This document shows, in pieces, positions 1 to 8,905 of a stretch of 20,326 bases of DNA. Position numbers and translations under genes: made by a program. The notes under the pieces were generated by a model. The model ran no database searches. It had not been told where the DNA came from and was given only the letters and a program-made list of their open reading frames with translations. This DNA comes from Apostichopus californicus. Its lineage: Eukaryota > Echinodermata > Holothuroidea > Aspidochirotida > Stichopodidae. Numbering within the stretch: position 1 is the first letter of the stretch; every line of letters starts with the position of its first letter. The stretch lies in the NCBI GenBank assembly GCA_020650975.1, contig JAIPMN010009207.1:1-20326 (forward strand). Direction: 5' to 3'.

Positions 1-809
1 ATACACTCTGATTATAACCATTGTATTTGATGGTATTTTAAACTTGTTGTCTTGAGTTGTCTTGAGTTGTCGTGAAATGGGCCTGTTGACGCTAATTAGT
101 ATGACCGCTCATATCACAATGTATCTTAATAATACTAGGCTAACTCAACTGATCGAAAATTATTTTCAAATATTTTCTCAGTATGTTTCGTGAATCTGAA
201 GATATGGTTTGTCATCAATATGAAGGACTTCTGTACTTGCTTGGTTTTTAAAGTATTAGTACATTTGTGAGAAATTATACAACTATATCACACCTCCCAA
301 CTCATCAGGCTTCAAAATAGATCTCATGATTCTTAATACAAACTCTGGCTCTCCTGATTTCATACATTTGCTAATCTTCTGGAAAAATTTCATTTCCAAA
401 ATGTTTTTATAAGTTGATCAAACATGGGCTATGCATATATGTTTTTACCTGCTTTGGGAACGTGTAGAAAATGAACAAGAAAATGCTTACCATTGTGTCC
501 AAACAACAATTTGTGTTCAGTAAGGCTTTCAAAGTATTATTTTTTCGCCAAGGGTTCTGGTATTTATGTTCTCTGTATATTATGTTGGGTTCTGCTAAAA
601 CCCAAAAATGTTTAGTATGTTATCTTTTATCTTTACTCTCTTGTTTTAACTTTGTATTTTGATTCTCCCAACTTTTACTAATCTCCCTATTTGAGGTATA
701 TACTGTATGGAAAATTGTAAATCTTCTCATTTTTTGTGAAATACTAGACAGGTTGGTAGGTCTGATATATACTTTTCTTTTTCATTCTTCATTCTGTTGG
801 TACCATCAG
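1..809 (+). other. GTF3C5 intron (left part), no exon seen
   Basis: AT-rich sequence with several short open frames (for example 471-662) that do not resemble the N-terminus of the TFIIIC5 family. A small direct repeat of TTGAGTTGTC lies near 50-71. I see no promoter, exon or repeat family here. The missing N-terminal coding exon is presumed to be upstream. Confidence 0.6.
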
Positions 810-1050
810 ACAATTCTGCAGTCGGGTCGAAGACTTGCATTGAATTTTCGACCAGGAGATTCCTTCTGTAAACCATTGTATGGAAGCAAGTATTCAACAA
901 CGAATATGTTACTGAAGGTAACTAGGAAGAAGAGTCCTGCAGGTTCTTCCATTAAGACCACAGACCAGACATCGGCGACTAATAATTCCACAGATCATGA
1001 ATATTCATGTGAAATGATTGGCACCGTTGACACCACTTTTAAATTTGAAG
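810..1050 (+). CDS. GTF3C5: GTF3C5 exon A (first exon in window)
   Basis: The acceptor AG is at 808-809 and the donor GT at 1051-1052. The exon encodes 80 residues starting TILQSGRRLALNFRPGD and ending FKFE plus one base of a glycine codon (phase 1). This matches the N-terminal Tau95-like dimerisation region of the family, with the conserved RPxDxxC motif. The open frame runs upstream of 810 for 19 codons, but that stretch is pyrimidine-rich intron, not family-like protein. Confidence 0.9.
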
Positions 1051-4000
1051 GTACAGTGTTTATGCTTTAAATGATTGATTTCACTATTTTGTTCTGTTCA
1101 ATCAAAATTGTCAACTTAGCTTTCTGCATGAAGCCAGCAATGACTTGAACCCTTGACCTCCTAAATGTTAGGACTCATGACTTGTTATTCTCAACCTTTA
1201 AACATTCGACCATAGCACTGGTCTTAGTTGTCCGAGGGTCAGTCACCAAACTTTCTTCAAAGGACTTGGACGTAGAGAAAGATCTTTCATGTAAATATCA
1301 GATAGGTTTTACTTTTAAATGTAAAATTGTAATAATTTCATAAATAGATGGATTAATTGATGTATATATATATGGGCATTTCCATGAAAAAGTGGACATG
1401 GGCTCAAAATATTAATTCTGCAATGACATCTTGTCATTAGTTATATGTTGTTGTAAACATATTCAAGTTTGTGGAATCAATATGATACCTTCCTAAACGT
1501 TGATTTTTTTTTAGAAATTTGCATATGAAGTGAAAGGATGCTGTAATGCAAATTTTGTACACAAATTATTAACAGAATTGTTTTTGTTCTCCTAAGAAAT
1601 CAAATGGTGATACTTAACTGATTTGTTCATTTATTGCTTACATAGGGCACTAACTTCAGATATCACTACCAACCTTTTGAATATATAATCAAAAATATTC
1701 TATTTTTGCTTTATTCAAACCTCTATTAGGTGATGTAACGTGAGTTACCGAAATTATTACTTTTTCCCCATACATCAAATATGACAATATTAAAAATCCC
1801 ATAATTGGATTTTGGTTTCTACTCATCATCTCCAAATGTGAAACAAGTAAAGAAATGTTGTGCACCCCACTATGTTAAGTCGGGTAGGTGATGCAAATTG
1901 TAACGTGAGTTACCATGTAACGTGAGTTACCATGTAACGTGAGTTACCATACAATATAATCATGCTTATAATGTCAGTGTAGTAGACAATTATGCTACCA
2001 AGTAACTTGACGCACCAAATGTGGTGAATAAACATGGCCATTTCAAGTTTTCTACAGAGAGATGGAGAAATGGACAATAATTCATTCACAATGAATTATG
2101 GCTTAAAACTAAATATGTTATTGAAGTTCAGTTAGTTTTTATCAAAGTCATGATTTGAGAAGTCAGAATTGAATTTTTGGTTTTCAGTTTTATAATGATT
2201 GTTAATATTAGTGTTTACGAGGGTCCAAGAATCAGGAACCTGGTACCGGAGAGCCGTTACCTGTCGGGTATCCGGGAAAAAAATTAACCCTCGTGTATGG
2301 CGATTTTCAAGAAGCAACATATTGGATGCTTTACTAAACGAATTATATTCTCCACTGACAATGTTTTCATGTTCAAATAGGTGTAAGATAAGGTATAAAC
2401 CTTCCTCAATAATTTATATTTGCTTTTGTTTCTTTCATTAACATGTTGATAACTTCATATATATAATTAACATCACTACTAACATTGCACTGCCGCCGCT
2501 GCTTATGTTTGCTCTCCCATATAAATATCCAATTTAGCTCTTACACAGTTTTCACTACTACTCTATTATGCAGGCCCAGGGTTCGCATTAGCCGCGCAAT
2601 TGCGTGATTCCCCCAAGTTGATCGCATTTGGAATAAACATTTAGTTAAAAACCATTTGCCATTATTACTAACATCTCGTAAATGTCAGTCTTTCCTTTTA
2701 TGAATTAAACGAATGAAAAAATAGTAATTGTGAGAATTCTTTCAATTTCTTCCACATGGTAGCCTAACACCACACTAAGTCAATGGGGTAATCTAGCCTA
2801 ATCATCTGTTTATTTGCTGAAATTGTGACGCAGTTATAAGATATCTATGGAATACTGTCTTATATTATTGCTGTTATCTTCGACCACATGGTAGCCTAAC
2901 ACCACACTAAGCTAATGGGAAAATCTTGCCTAACCATCGGTATGCAAGAAAAAAAAAGTCACACTTTGCATAGGATTCAGGTAATAAGTTAGGAGCCGTG
3001 TAGTATCACGTCGGGTGGGTACCCGGATACCTGGGTGCAAACACTAGTTAATTTGCGTGTTATTGTGTTACAATTTAACCCTTTCATACATTAAAGGGAA
3101 GTTTGATTTTTGTACATTAAGCTAGGCCAGACATAAGAAAACGGGGGCTGTTAACGCTGTTAGCCAGTGAAAGACCCCATTCTCATAGTAACTCATAACC
3201 ATATATATACATCCAACATGAAATATTACTCTATACTATCACAGGACCTCTTGAACCTCGCCACTTGCAATGTCACACAATCTTTATCATTGATGTCAAT
3301 TGTTTTGGCCATTTCCGCCAGTGTTCATTGGCTTTAATGTTGATTCCTACAGTATTTGAAACTGTAAATAAGTTAATAACAGTTACTTTGTGTTGCAAAG
3401 TGAACACAAGAAGTACTTTATTAAGGCTTGAAACTGTTACATTTAGAATTAATAAGATTGAATTGTGTCAGCAACTTATTTCTTATGAACTGTTCTGTGT
3501 GGACAAATTGTAACGTGAGTTACCGTAACGTGAGTTACCGGGTCTTGCATCATTTTTATGCAACTGGACAATGATATAGGATTTTTTTGGCAACCTATAT
3601 GTTTACTAGTAGGTAAGGTATAACTACCATATTTCATTTGTCTTTAAGTTCCTTTAGTATGAGGACACTTTTTAAATAAAATTTGTTTTCCAATTTTGCC
3701 GCTTTTAGAAATGTAACGTGAGTTACCGACTCGTTTTGCCCTATACAATCTACATGAAGCAAATTTTTTTTTTTTTCTTTTTGCTGAGGTATGCCTCAGC
3801 ATTGTGGTAACTACTGTAGATGAAGTAATTGATCAAACTCAAGTGTTAGTAAAATATATGGTACAAAAAGAAGACGAAAAACATCAAAAATGTAACGTGA
3901 GTTACCGTGGAAATGCCCATATATAGTTTTTGTCTTTCATTCACAGGAATGAGTGACTTTCAATATTTACCTATGGAAACCAAACCCGATGGATCCCACA

Positions 4001-7000
4001 AGCCCATTCTGGATGAGTTAGTGCCGAGTTCTGTCGAGGATACCTCTTTCTTGAAGAAGGACGCCGATCTATTTATCATGCCGGGTAATTTCTCTCGAAT
4101 GGATACACCATCTGGATACCTTTACCAGAAACAAAAGAGTGGACAAGATCCCTTATTGGAAGAGAATCTTATTGGCAAAAGAAGGAAAAGACGTCCAGGA
4201 TTGGCCTACCTTGTTCCATTTGATGTTGAAAATGTCCCAACGGACCCCCAACCGGAGGCAGCACAAAGTGTCTATAGAATGAAGTTGAAGGATGAATTGG
4301 AATTCTTAACAAAGGTGGCTATTAAAATCTGAATTATTTACAAATCAAGTTCTTCTAAAATGATTGATCATGCATATCTGACAAAACTCTGAGAGAAAAG
4401 TAACCGAATGTAATGCTTCTCTGTTAAATTCCTGAAATAACGATATTGGCTACCGTAGAAAGTATCACACAATAGGTCAAAAAAATTGCACTTTTCTCTC
4501 TTTCCGTTAATACTCAGATTGTAAACAAAACTACTGTTTACTGCTTCTCTAAGATCTTCTGTCTTTATCTTAAACTTCAAACATAAAGTTTATTACTGTT
4601 TGACTTCTGCAACCACAGAAATTGTCTGTATTTTAATTTTGTTTTTTTCCAGCTCTTTGAACAGCGTTCTATGTGGAGCAGAAATGCGCTCTTGGTCTGT
4701 TCGAAGCTTCCTATGAATACACTCAAGGTGGTGTTGCCAATGATAGCCTATTACTTCCTATCAGGTCCATGGAGGACTGTTTGGTGCCGACTCGGTTACG
4801 ATCCTCGCAAGGATAAAGCCTCCAGAATGTTCCAAGTGGTCGACTTCAGAATGAGAATTAGTAAGATTTCCGTTCTTTTCAGATTTCCCTCTTCGAAATC
4901 AATGATAGGATACGTTATATATAGTTTAGCTCTTCCAATTGGTTAGAATACTGAATGTATTTTGATCTGTACAAGTGCTTGTAGTATCTATGTCAGCAAT
5001 GTGTACTTCTCACCATCATTTTGATTGGGACAGTTCTTGTGGTAATGCTGCTAATAACCACAACTCACAAGTTCTAGAGAAATATGAAAGAACTTTGTAT
5101 TAGTGAACTAGTATGAACTAGCCTTAAAACTTTACGGCTATATAACAAAATCTGTCATTTTGTTGTTGAAAGTAAGTGAGGCTTCAGCCTTAAGTTTATC
5201 ATCAGAAATGATGAGAAAGTTGTACTGTAGGCCTAACTTTAATTGTTGATAATTGTTGCTGTTAATTGGTGTGATTATTCTGTGATTCATTGTTCTTGCA
5301 TAATAGAGGTACTGACTTATAATTAGCCATTGTTGTGACATTAATGTTTTCTTGTTTGTTTTTTTTGTGCTGATATTCATCCTTACTCCTGATGGGAAGA
5401 TTTGTGGAGAACACAACCAGGTGTAAGGAACAGGATTACAATCTTTAATGAACATTTTTGAGGCAGGGATGGTATCTACGTAGGTTCTCTGCGTAGTATT
5501 TATTTCCAATTAAAGATTAATGACATCTTACTTTTAAATGAAGTAGATCATAATCCCTCTCCTTTTTTCAAAACTTTTTTATTTTTTGGTCTGGATTTTA
5601 TTTTCAGAGGTGTTATCAAAGGCCAAAGCTCTTATTCAGCCATCAACCGCTGGTCAACCAAATATCCTAGCTAATCCAAACAGACGTTTGACCAAAGGGG
5701 CTTCAGTACCATCAAGGGTAGAAGAAGAAGACCAAGATCCACTACCATGCTTCACTCCAAAACTCCTCTCAGTAAGTGGACTAAATATTCATTATGATTA
5801 ATGTTGGATCAACATCTCTCAAGGTACCTTGTCTGTCCACTTCAAGTAACCACAGGAAATTATCATGAAAGATAATCTGTCAAGCGAACCACACAGATGA
5901 GTAATGTTAAGAATACCCTGTTATGTGAAGATACCTGTGGAAGAGTATCATTATAGATATCCTGTTAGGTTAAGATACCCATGGATGAGTATCATAGATA
6001 CCCTGTTAGGTTAAGATACACATGGATGAGTATCATTATGGATACCCTGTTAGGTTAAGATACACATGGATGAGTATCATTATGGATACCCTGTTAGGTT
6101 AAGATACACATGGATGAGTATCATTATGGATACCCTGTTAGGTTTAGATACCCATGGATGAGTATCACTATGGATACACTGCTAAGTGAAGATACCCATG
6201 GATGAGTATCATTAAATATACCCTGTTAGGTTAAGATACCCATGGATGAGTATCATTAGGAATACCCTGTTAAGTGAAGATACCCATGGATGAGTATCAT
6301 TATGGATACACTGCTAAGTGAAGATACCCATGGATGAGTATCATTATGGATACCCCGTTAGGTTAAGATACCCATTGATGAGTGTCATTCAAGGTATGCA
6401 ACGTCCCGGTTTAAATCTCATGTTGTATCAATATAAATTCATCTAAATTAATGTTGTAAATATAAATTAATGTTGTAAATATAAATTAATGTTGTAAATA
6501 TAAATTAATGTAAACAGTCCCATAATATATCTTGTACCTCATGTATTTGAATCAGGCAGCAACTGCACTTTACCTTGATCTTTTTCTGTATTTCTTTTCT
6601 CTTTTTTAATTTCCTTTTGTTTTTCCTTTGCACTATTAGGATGCTAATTACCTCCTCAAGGACGATCTTCTACCGGCCCATTACCAGATGTGTTACCAAT
6701 TTTGTGATTTACAAGCTGAAGAGTTAAAGCACATAATCGACAACGCCAAGGTTAACGAAACATACGACTCCCGAAGTGGATGGTGGAGTCCGGAACTCTG
6801 CCATCAACTCAGGGATAAGATGTCGGAAATAGTCGAAAGAACTGTCCACAAGATCCTGGCAAAGGGTAATTCGATTCTTAAGTCGCTTAACATCAAATTA
6901 TCAAATGATCAAACAACTATTGGTCTCCCTTATTATCTTAAAAGGAAAAGAAATATATATTGTTGTAGTCTTATATTTAGAATGTTAACAACCTTCTTAT

Positions 7001-7650
7001 CCATTTCACTGATAATTGCTCCAATATAGTTAGATATAACTGATTGCATATGGCACATCTGCCATTATGTTAATACTCTCCAGTACAAATTTGTGTTGTT
7101 TAAATGTTACATTGTTGCCATATGTGTGTAAGTCTCTCGCCCTCTCTCCTTCCCCCAACCCCCCCCCCCCCCCATCCCCTGATTTGATTTTAGCAAGCAT
7201 CATTAATCTGTCCAATGTTTGGAAGGTAAAATGTAAAAGTTGTCTTAGATGAGTTTATTGTTGATAATGGCTCGTCTTATCATTAACAGGCCAAGCTCTC
7301 TTACCTGTCAAGGAGAGAATTATATTTTGTAAGATGTACTTCAAGGAATATTGAATCAAATCTTAGCTGGTTAGATCACATATCATACATTTCTACTTAT
7401 CGAAATTGTACAGCGATACTTTAAAGCTTTGAAATTTCATTCTTTGATAATCAGTAAATAATTACGACATTCTTTCATTTTTTCCTCAGATGCTGGTGAA
7501 GCAAATCTCAGTGAGATGCAGGTTGATGAAGATGAAGATGAGGAGGAGGATGGAGAGGATCTGTTAGAGAATGAAGATGACCCAGAGGATGAAGATAGTG
7601 ACCCTGGAACAGAATTACTGGACTACCTAGAGCAACCAATGGACACTTGA
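810..7650 (+). CDS. GTF3C5: GTF3C5, TFIIIC subunit 5 (TFIIIC63 / yeast Tfc1-tau95 family), 5'-partial, six exons
   Basis: Joined exons 810-1050, 3947-4314, 4653-4860, 5608-5771, 6640-6865 and 7490-7650 give 455 residues plus a TGA stop, against about 519 in the human protein, so roughly 40-50 N-terminal residues are missing and lie left of the window. Every junction is GT-AG and phases match (1,0,1,0,1). Family hallmarks I recognise: RRLALNFRPGDSFC near the start, the FEGMSDFQYL block across the first junction, NLIG and RRP, the winged-helix-like segment MWSRNALL...GPWRTVWCRLGYDPRKD...VVDFRMR (about residues 210-272), the YQMCYQFCDLQAEEL block (about 341-355) and an acidic Asp/Glu tail ending near ELLDYLEQ. 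In other animals the protein belongs to TFIIIC, which binds A and B boxes of tRNA genes in the nucleus and recruits TFIIIB and Pol III. That role is taken from the family. Identity is very secure; exact splice sites are inferred by eye. Confidence 0.95.
1367..1384 (+). repeat. Left terminal inverted repeat
   Basis: An 18-base sequence, perfectly complementary to 3908-3925. The outer seven bases are TATATAT, which probably includes the target-site duplication. The core is GGGCATTTCCA. Confidence 0.75.
1735..1749 (+). repeat. GTAACGTGAGTTACC copy 1
   Basis: A single copy of the subterminal 15-mer. GTAAC and GTTAC form complementary 5-base arms around GTGA. Confidence 0.8.
1900..1948 (+). repeat. 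GTAACGTGAGTTACC copies 2-4, tandem at 17-bp spacing
   Basis: Three perfect copies start at 1900, 1917 and 1934, separated by AT dinucleotides. Such regular spacing suggests local amplification or phased protein binding. Confidence 0.85.
2217..2294. repeat. Short inverted repeat inside the TIR element
   Basis: ACGAGGGT at 2217-2224 is complementary to ACCCTCGT at 2287-2294. The enclosed GC-richer 60 bases (with GGTACCGG and TATCCGGG) contrast with the AT-rich surroundings. It may be a nested small element; related TACCCGGATACC sequence recurs at about 3020-3031. Confidence 0.4.
2752..2940 (+). repeat. Direct repeat pair, ~57 bp units 132 bp apart
   Basis: CCACATGGTAGCCTAACACC starts at both 2752 and 2884 and similarity continues for about 57 bases with scattered mismatches. 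They lie inside the TIR element and look like an old local duplication. Confidence 0.7.
3510..3539 (+). repeat. GTAACGTGAGTTACC copies 5-6, directly abutting
   Basis: Two perfect copies (3510-3524 and 3525-3539) join without spacer. They have the same orientation as the left-end copies. Confidence 0.85.
3713..3727 (+). repeat. GTAACGTGAGTTACC copy 7
   Basis: A perfect single copy, about 200 bases inside the right end of the element. Confidence 0.8.
3783..3800. repeat. Perfect 7-bp stem hairpin GCTGAGG-TATG-CCTCAGC
   Basis: A perfect stem with a four-base loop directly follows a long T-rich run (about 3765-3782). It is inside the TIR element and its role is unknown. Confidence 0.6.
3892..3906 (+). 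repeat. GTAACGTGAGTTACC copy 8
   Basis: A perfect copy ending one base before the right terminal inverted repeat. Confidence 0.8.
3908..3925 (-). repeat. Right terminal inverted repeat
   Basis: The mirror of 1367-1384. It directly follows the last GTAACGTGAGTTACC copy (3892-3906) and lies 21 bases before the exon B acceptor. Confidence 0.75.
3947..4314 (+). CDS. GTF3C5: GTF3C5 exon B
   Basis: The acceptor is TTCATTCACAG at 3936-3946 and the donor GT is at 4315. The exon completes the split glycine and continues MSDFQYL, a strongly conserved block, then the FSRMDTPSGYLY and ENLIGKRRKRRP segments. It ends in phase 0 after LEFLTK. Read-through would stop at 4330-4332, nine bases of which are outside the exon call; the family alignment continues in the next exon instead. 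Confidence 0.93.
4653..4860 (+). CDS. GTF3C5: GTF3C5 exon C (winged-helix region)
   Basis: The acceptor is a T-rich tract ending CCAG at 4649-4652; the donor is GTAAG at 4861. The exon encodes LFEQRSMWSRNALL through MIAYYFLSGPWRTVWCRLGY, DPRKD and VVDFRMRI. This is the best conserved part of the protein and corresponds to the DNA-binding winged-helix region in the yeast homologue. It ends in phase 1. Confidence 0.95.
4861..5607 (+). other. GTF3C5 intron between exons C and D
   Basis: AT-rich intron sequence. The minus-strand open frame at 5138-5509 has no recognisable domain and is not supported. No clear repeat was found. Confidence 0.55.
5608..5771 (+). CDS. GTF3C5: GTF3C5 exon D (variable linker)
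   Basis: The acceptor is TTTTATTTTCAG ending at 5607 and the donor GTAAGT starts at 5772. The exon restores the frame through a split lysine and encodes 54 residues, starting VLSKAKALIQP and ending FTPKLLS. It is Pro/Ser/basic-rich and poorly conserved, as in the corresponding linker of vertebrate GTF3C5. Its place is set mainly by phase and by the flanking conserved exons. Confidence 0.85.
5911..6390. repeat. 44-bp minisatellite, about 11 copies, in GTF3C5 intron D-E
   Basis: Units begin GATACCCTGTTAGGTTAAGA and return every 44 bases (for example 6041 and 6085). Central copies are nearly identical, outer ones diverge (GTTATGTGAAG, GCTAAGTGAAG variants). Each unit contains GATAC...GTATC, complementary 5-base arms around a CCATGG-like centre. 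It lies wholly within the intron and has no coding potential. Confidence 0.93.
6445..6511. repeat. 19-bp tandem repeat, about 3.5 copies
   Basis: AAATTAATGTTGTAAATAT repeats at 6445, 6464 and 6483 with a partial fourth copy at 6502. The three full copies are identical. Confidence 0.92.
6640..6865 (+). CDS. GTF3C5: GTF3C5 exon E
   Basis: The acceptor is CACTATTAG at 6631-6639 and the donor GTAATT starts at 6866. The exon encodes DANYLLKDDLLPAHYQMCYQ, FCDLQAEELKHII and RSGWWSPELCHQLRDKMSEI. The Y-x-M-x-Y-Q-x-C-D and DGW/SGW...LRD patterns are conserved in the family. It ends in phase 1. Confidence 0.93.
7152..7179 (-). repeat. C-tract; G-quadruplex-capable on the minus strand
   Basis: C5, AA, C15, AT, C4 in GTF3C5's last intron. 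On the minus strand this gives more than four G-tracts in a short span. Homopolymer length may be a sequencing artefact. Confidence 0.6.
7490..7650 (+). CDS. GTF3C5: GTF3C5 last coding exon (acidic tail and stop)
   Basis: The acceptor is TTTTTTCCTCAG ending at 7489. The exon encodes DAGEANLSEMQVDEDEDEEE followed by more Asp/Glu-rich sequence, then TELLDYLEQPMDT and a TGA at 7648-7650. An acidic tail ending in an (I/L)LDY motif is typical of animal GTF3C5; here six extra residues follow the motif. Confidence 0.93.
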
Positions 7651-7843
7651 AGATATTAGTCAGCTTCATCTACTACTACTTACAGTATGGAGAAGCTAAA
7701 AATGATGTTCTAAACAAAGGGCCTGATCAGATGTATGTCAAATCAGAGAAAGGTGTTGCCTGACGAGAAGCGGCCATGTAAACGTACGAGCAAGTTATGG
7801 GAAGCAGAATGTTACCATGAGGTGTCTAGTATTTGACCGACCT

Positions 7844-7849
7844 AATAAA
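7844..7849 (+). terminator. AATAAA polyadenylation signal 1
   Basis: A canonical AATAAA hexamer lies about 195 bases after the GTF3C5 stop codon on the coding strand. No strong downstream GT-rich element was identified by eye. Confidence 0.5.
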
Positions 7850-7882
7850 AAGTTCAGAAACCAGTAACTGGACCTCACATGT

Positions 7883-7888
7883 AATAAA
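7883..7888 (+). terminator. AATAAA polyadenylation signal 2
   Basis: A second canonical AATAAA lies 39 bases after the first. Cleavage 10-30 bases downstream would fall at the first unit of the 55-bp repeat, whose GATGGGTCGT sequence could serve as a weak GT-rich downstream element. Choice between the two signals is unresolved. Confidence 0.5.
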
Positions 7889-7900
7889 CAATGGACTTAG

Positions 7901-8394
7901 GATGGGTCATCCAGTTAGGACTCAGTATAATGGGACTGAGGAGCTGCTAGTGTGAGATGGGTCGTCCAGTTAGGACTCAGTAAAATGGGACTGAGGAGCT
8001 GCTAGTGTGAGATGGGTCGTCCAGTTAGGACTCAGTATAATGGGACTGAGGAGCTGCTAGTGTGAGATGGGTCGTCCAGTTAGGACTCAGTATAATGGGA
8101 CTGAGGAGATGCTAGTGTGAGATGGGTCGTCCAGTTAGGACTCAGTATAATGGGACTGAGGAGATGCTAGTGTGAGATGAGTCATCCAGTTAGGACTCAG
8201 TATAATGGGACTGAGGAGATGCTAGTATGAGATGGGTCGTCCAGTTAGGACTCAGTATAATGGGACTGAGGAGCTGCTAGTGTGAGATGTGTCGTCCAGT
8301 TAGGACTCAGTATAATGGGACTGAGGAGCTGCTAGTGTGAGATGGGTCGTCCAGTTAGGACTCAGCTTATAGGACTGAGTAGCTGTCATTGTGA
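7901..8394. repeat. 55-bp minisatellite, nine copies, just downstream of GTF3C5
   Basis: Units start GATGGGTCGTCCAGTTAGGA at 7901, 7956 and every 55 bases to 8341; the ninth is more diverged. Each contains CTCAGT, an 8-base loop and ACTGAG, a possible 6-bp hairpin. The array begins 12 bases after the second AATAAA, at the probable 3' end of the gene. A degenerate remnant (CGTCCAGTTA) follows near 8409. Confidence 0.95.
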
Positions 8395-8905
8395 GATGCA
8401 CGATCCACATCGTCCAGTTAATTGATACAGCAGCATGATTAACTATACCTTATATTGATTGTTGTATATTGCTGGTATAAGCTGACCCTGTATCAAAGGT
8501 CAGTTAAGAGACGGACAGGATCAAATAATCCACACATCAGGTCACAGAAAGCACATTGCTTGTAGCAGCAGTGATGTTATCAGCTGAACCAGTATCATTA
8601 GGTCAACAAGTAGGCAATCCATGGAGTTGTAGATCTCATCTCCAAATTTGGGTATAAGGGCACAAATCAACATTCATTAAAACAATGCAGTCACAACAGT
8701 ACTTCCTTGTGGGTACAATACTTTCAGTTATTGTACTGTTTGGCATTTACATAGAAGCCCAAAGAACATTTTTTTTTTTACTAAATTTAAATTTTCTAAC
8801 AATTTTATTTAGCAGTCAACTTTAGCTACCGGAATATCATCGATGTAACCTTTAACCTAGGCCTATTTGTGTGTGACATATTCTGCCATATTATTATGTT
8901 CATGT
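8395..8905. other. Intergenic DNA, nothing recognised
   Basis: AT-rich, non-coding. ATCCACACATCAGGTCA near 8529 resembles ACCACACATCAGGTCA near 9508, which suggests a scattered low-copy repeat, but both are short. Confidence 0.5.

Larger units (their letters stand above)
1367..3925. mobile_element. Non-autonomous DNA transposon candidate with 18-bp TIRs, inside GTF3C5 intron 1
   Basis: TATATATGGGCATTTCCA at 1367-1384 is the exact reverse complement of 3908-3925. The enclosed 2,559 bp has no open frame above about 80 codons and no transposase motif, so it cannot move by itself. Near both ends sit perfect copies of GTAACGTGAGTTACC, four at the left (1735, 1900, 1917, 1934) and four at the right (3510, 3525, 3713, 3892), the pattern expected of subterminal transposase-binding repeats. 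The flanks are TATATA, so a TA, TATA or longer target duplication is embedded in the repeat and its length cannot be fixed. I do not assign a superfamily. The right TIR ends about 20 bases before the acceptor of exon B, so the element supplies or abuts that splice site region. It could contain nested elements. Confidence 0.7.
7651..7900 (+). other. GTF3C5: GTF3C5 3' UTR
   Basis: This short stretch follows the stop and contains no conserved coding sequence. Two AATAAA signals lie near its end. If either is used, the transcript ends at about 7860-7910, at or just before the 55-bp minisatellite. The end point is inferred. Confidence 0.6.

Noticed and set aside
471..1070. N-terminal GTF3C5 exon inside 1-809
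   Set aside because: No frame shows the family's V-C-V-E-Y-P-G-like start or the following helix; the hydrophobic frame at 471-662 is typical of AT-rich intron DNA.
3265..3513. Remnant transposase in the TIR element
   Set aside because: No catalytic DDE-type spacing, zinc-finger or helix-turn-helix pattern is recognisable in this or the other short frames of the element.
4315..4332. Termination of GTF3C5 at the TGA at 4330-4332
   Set aside because: A GT donor at 4315 joins in phase 0 to LFEQRSMWSRNA at 4653, continuing the family alignment; the stop is intronic.
5911..8394. CRISPR-like arrays (44-bp and 55-bp repeats)
   Set aside because: The units are contiguous without unique spacers, and the DNA is plainly that of an animal with spliced genes.
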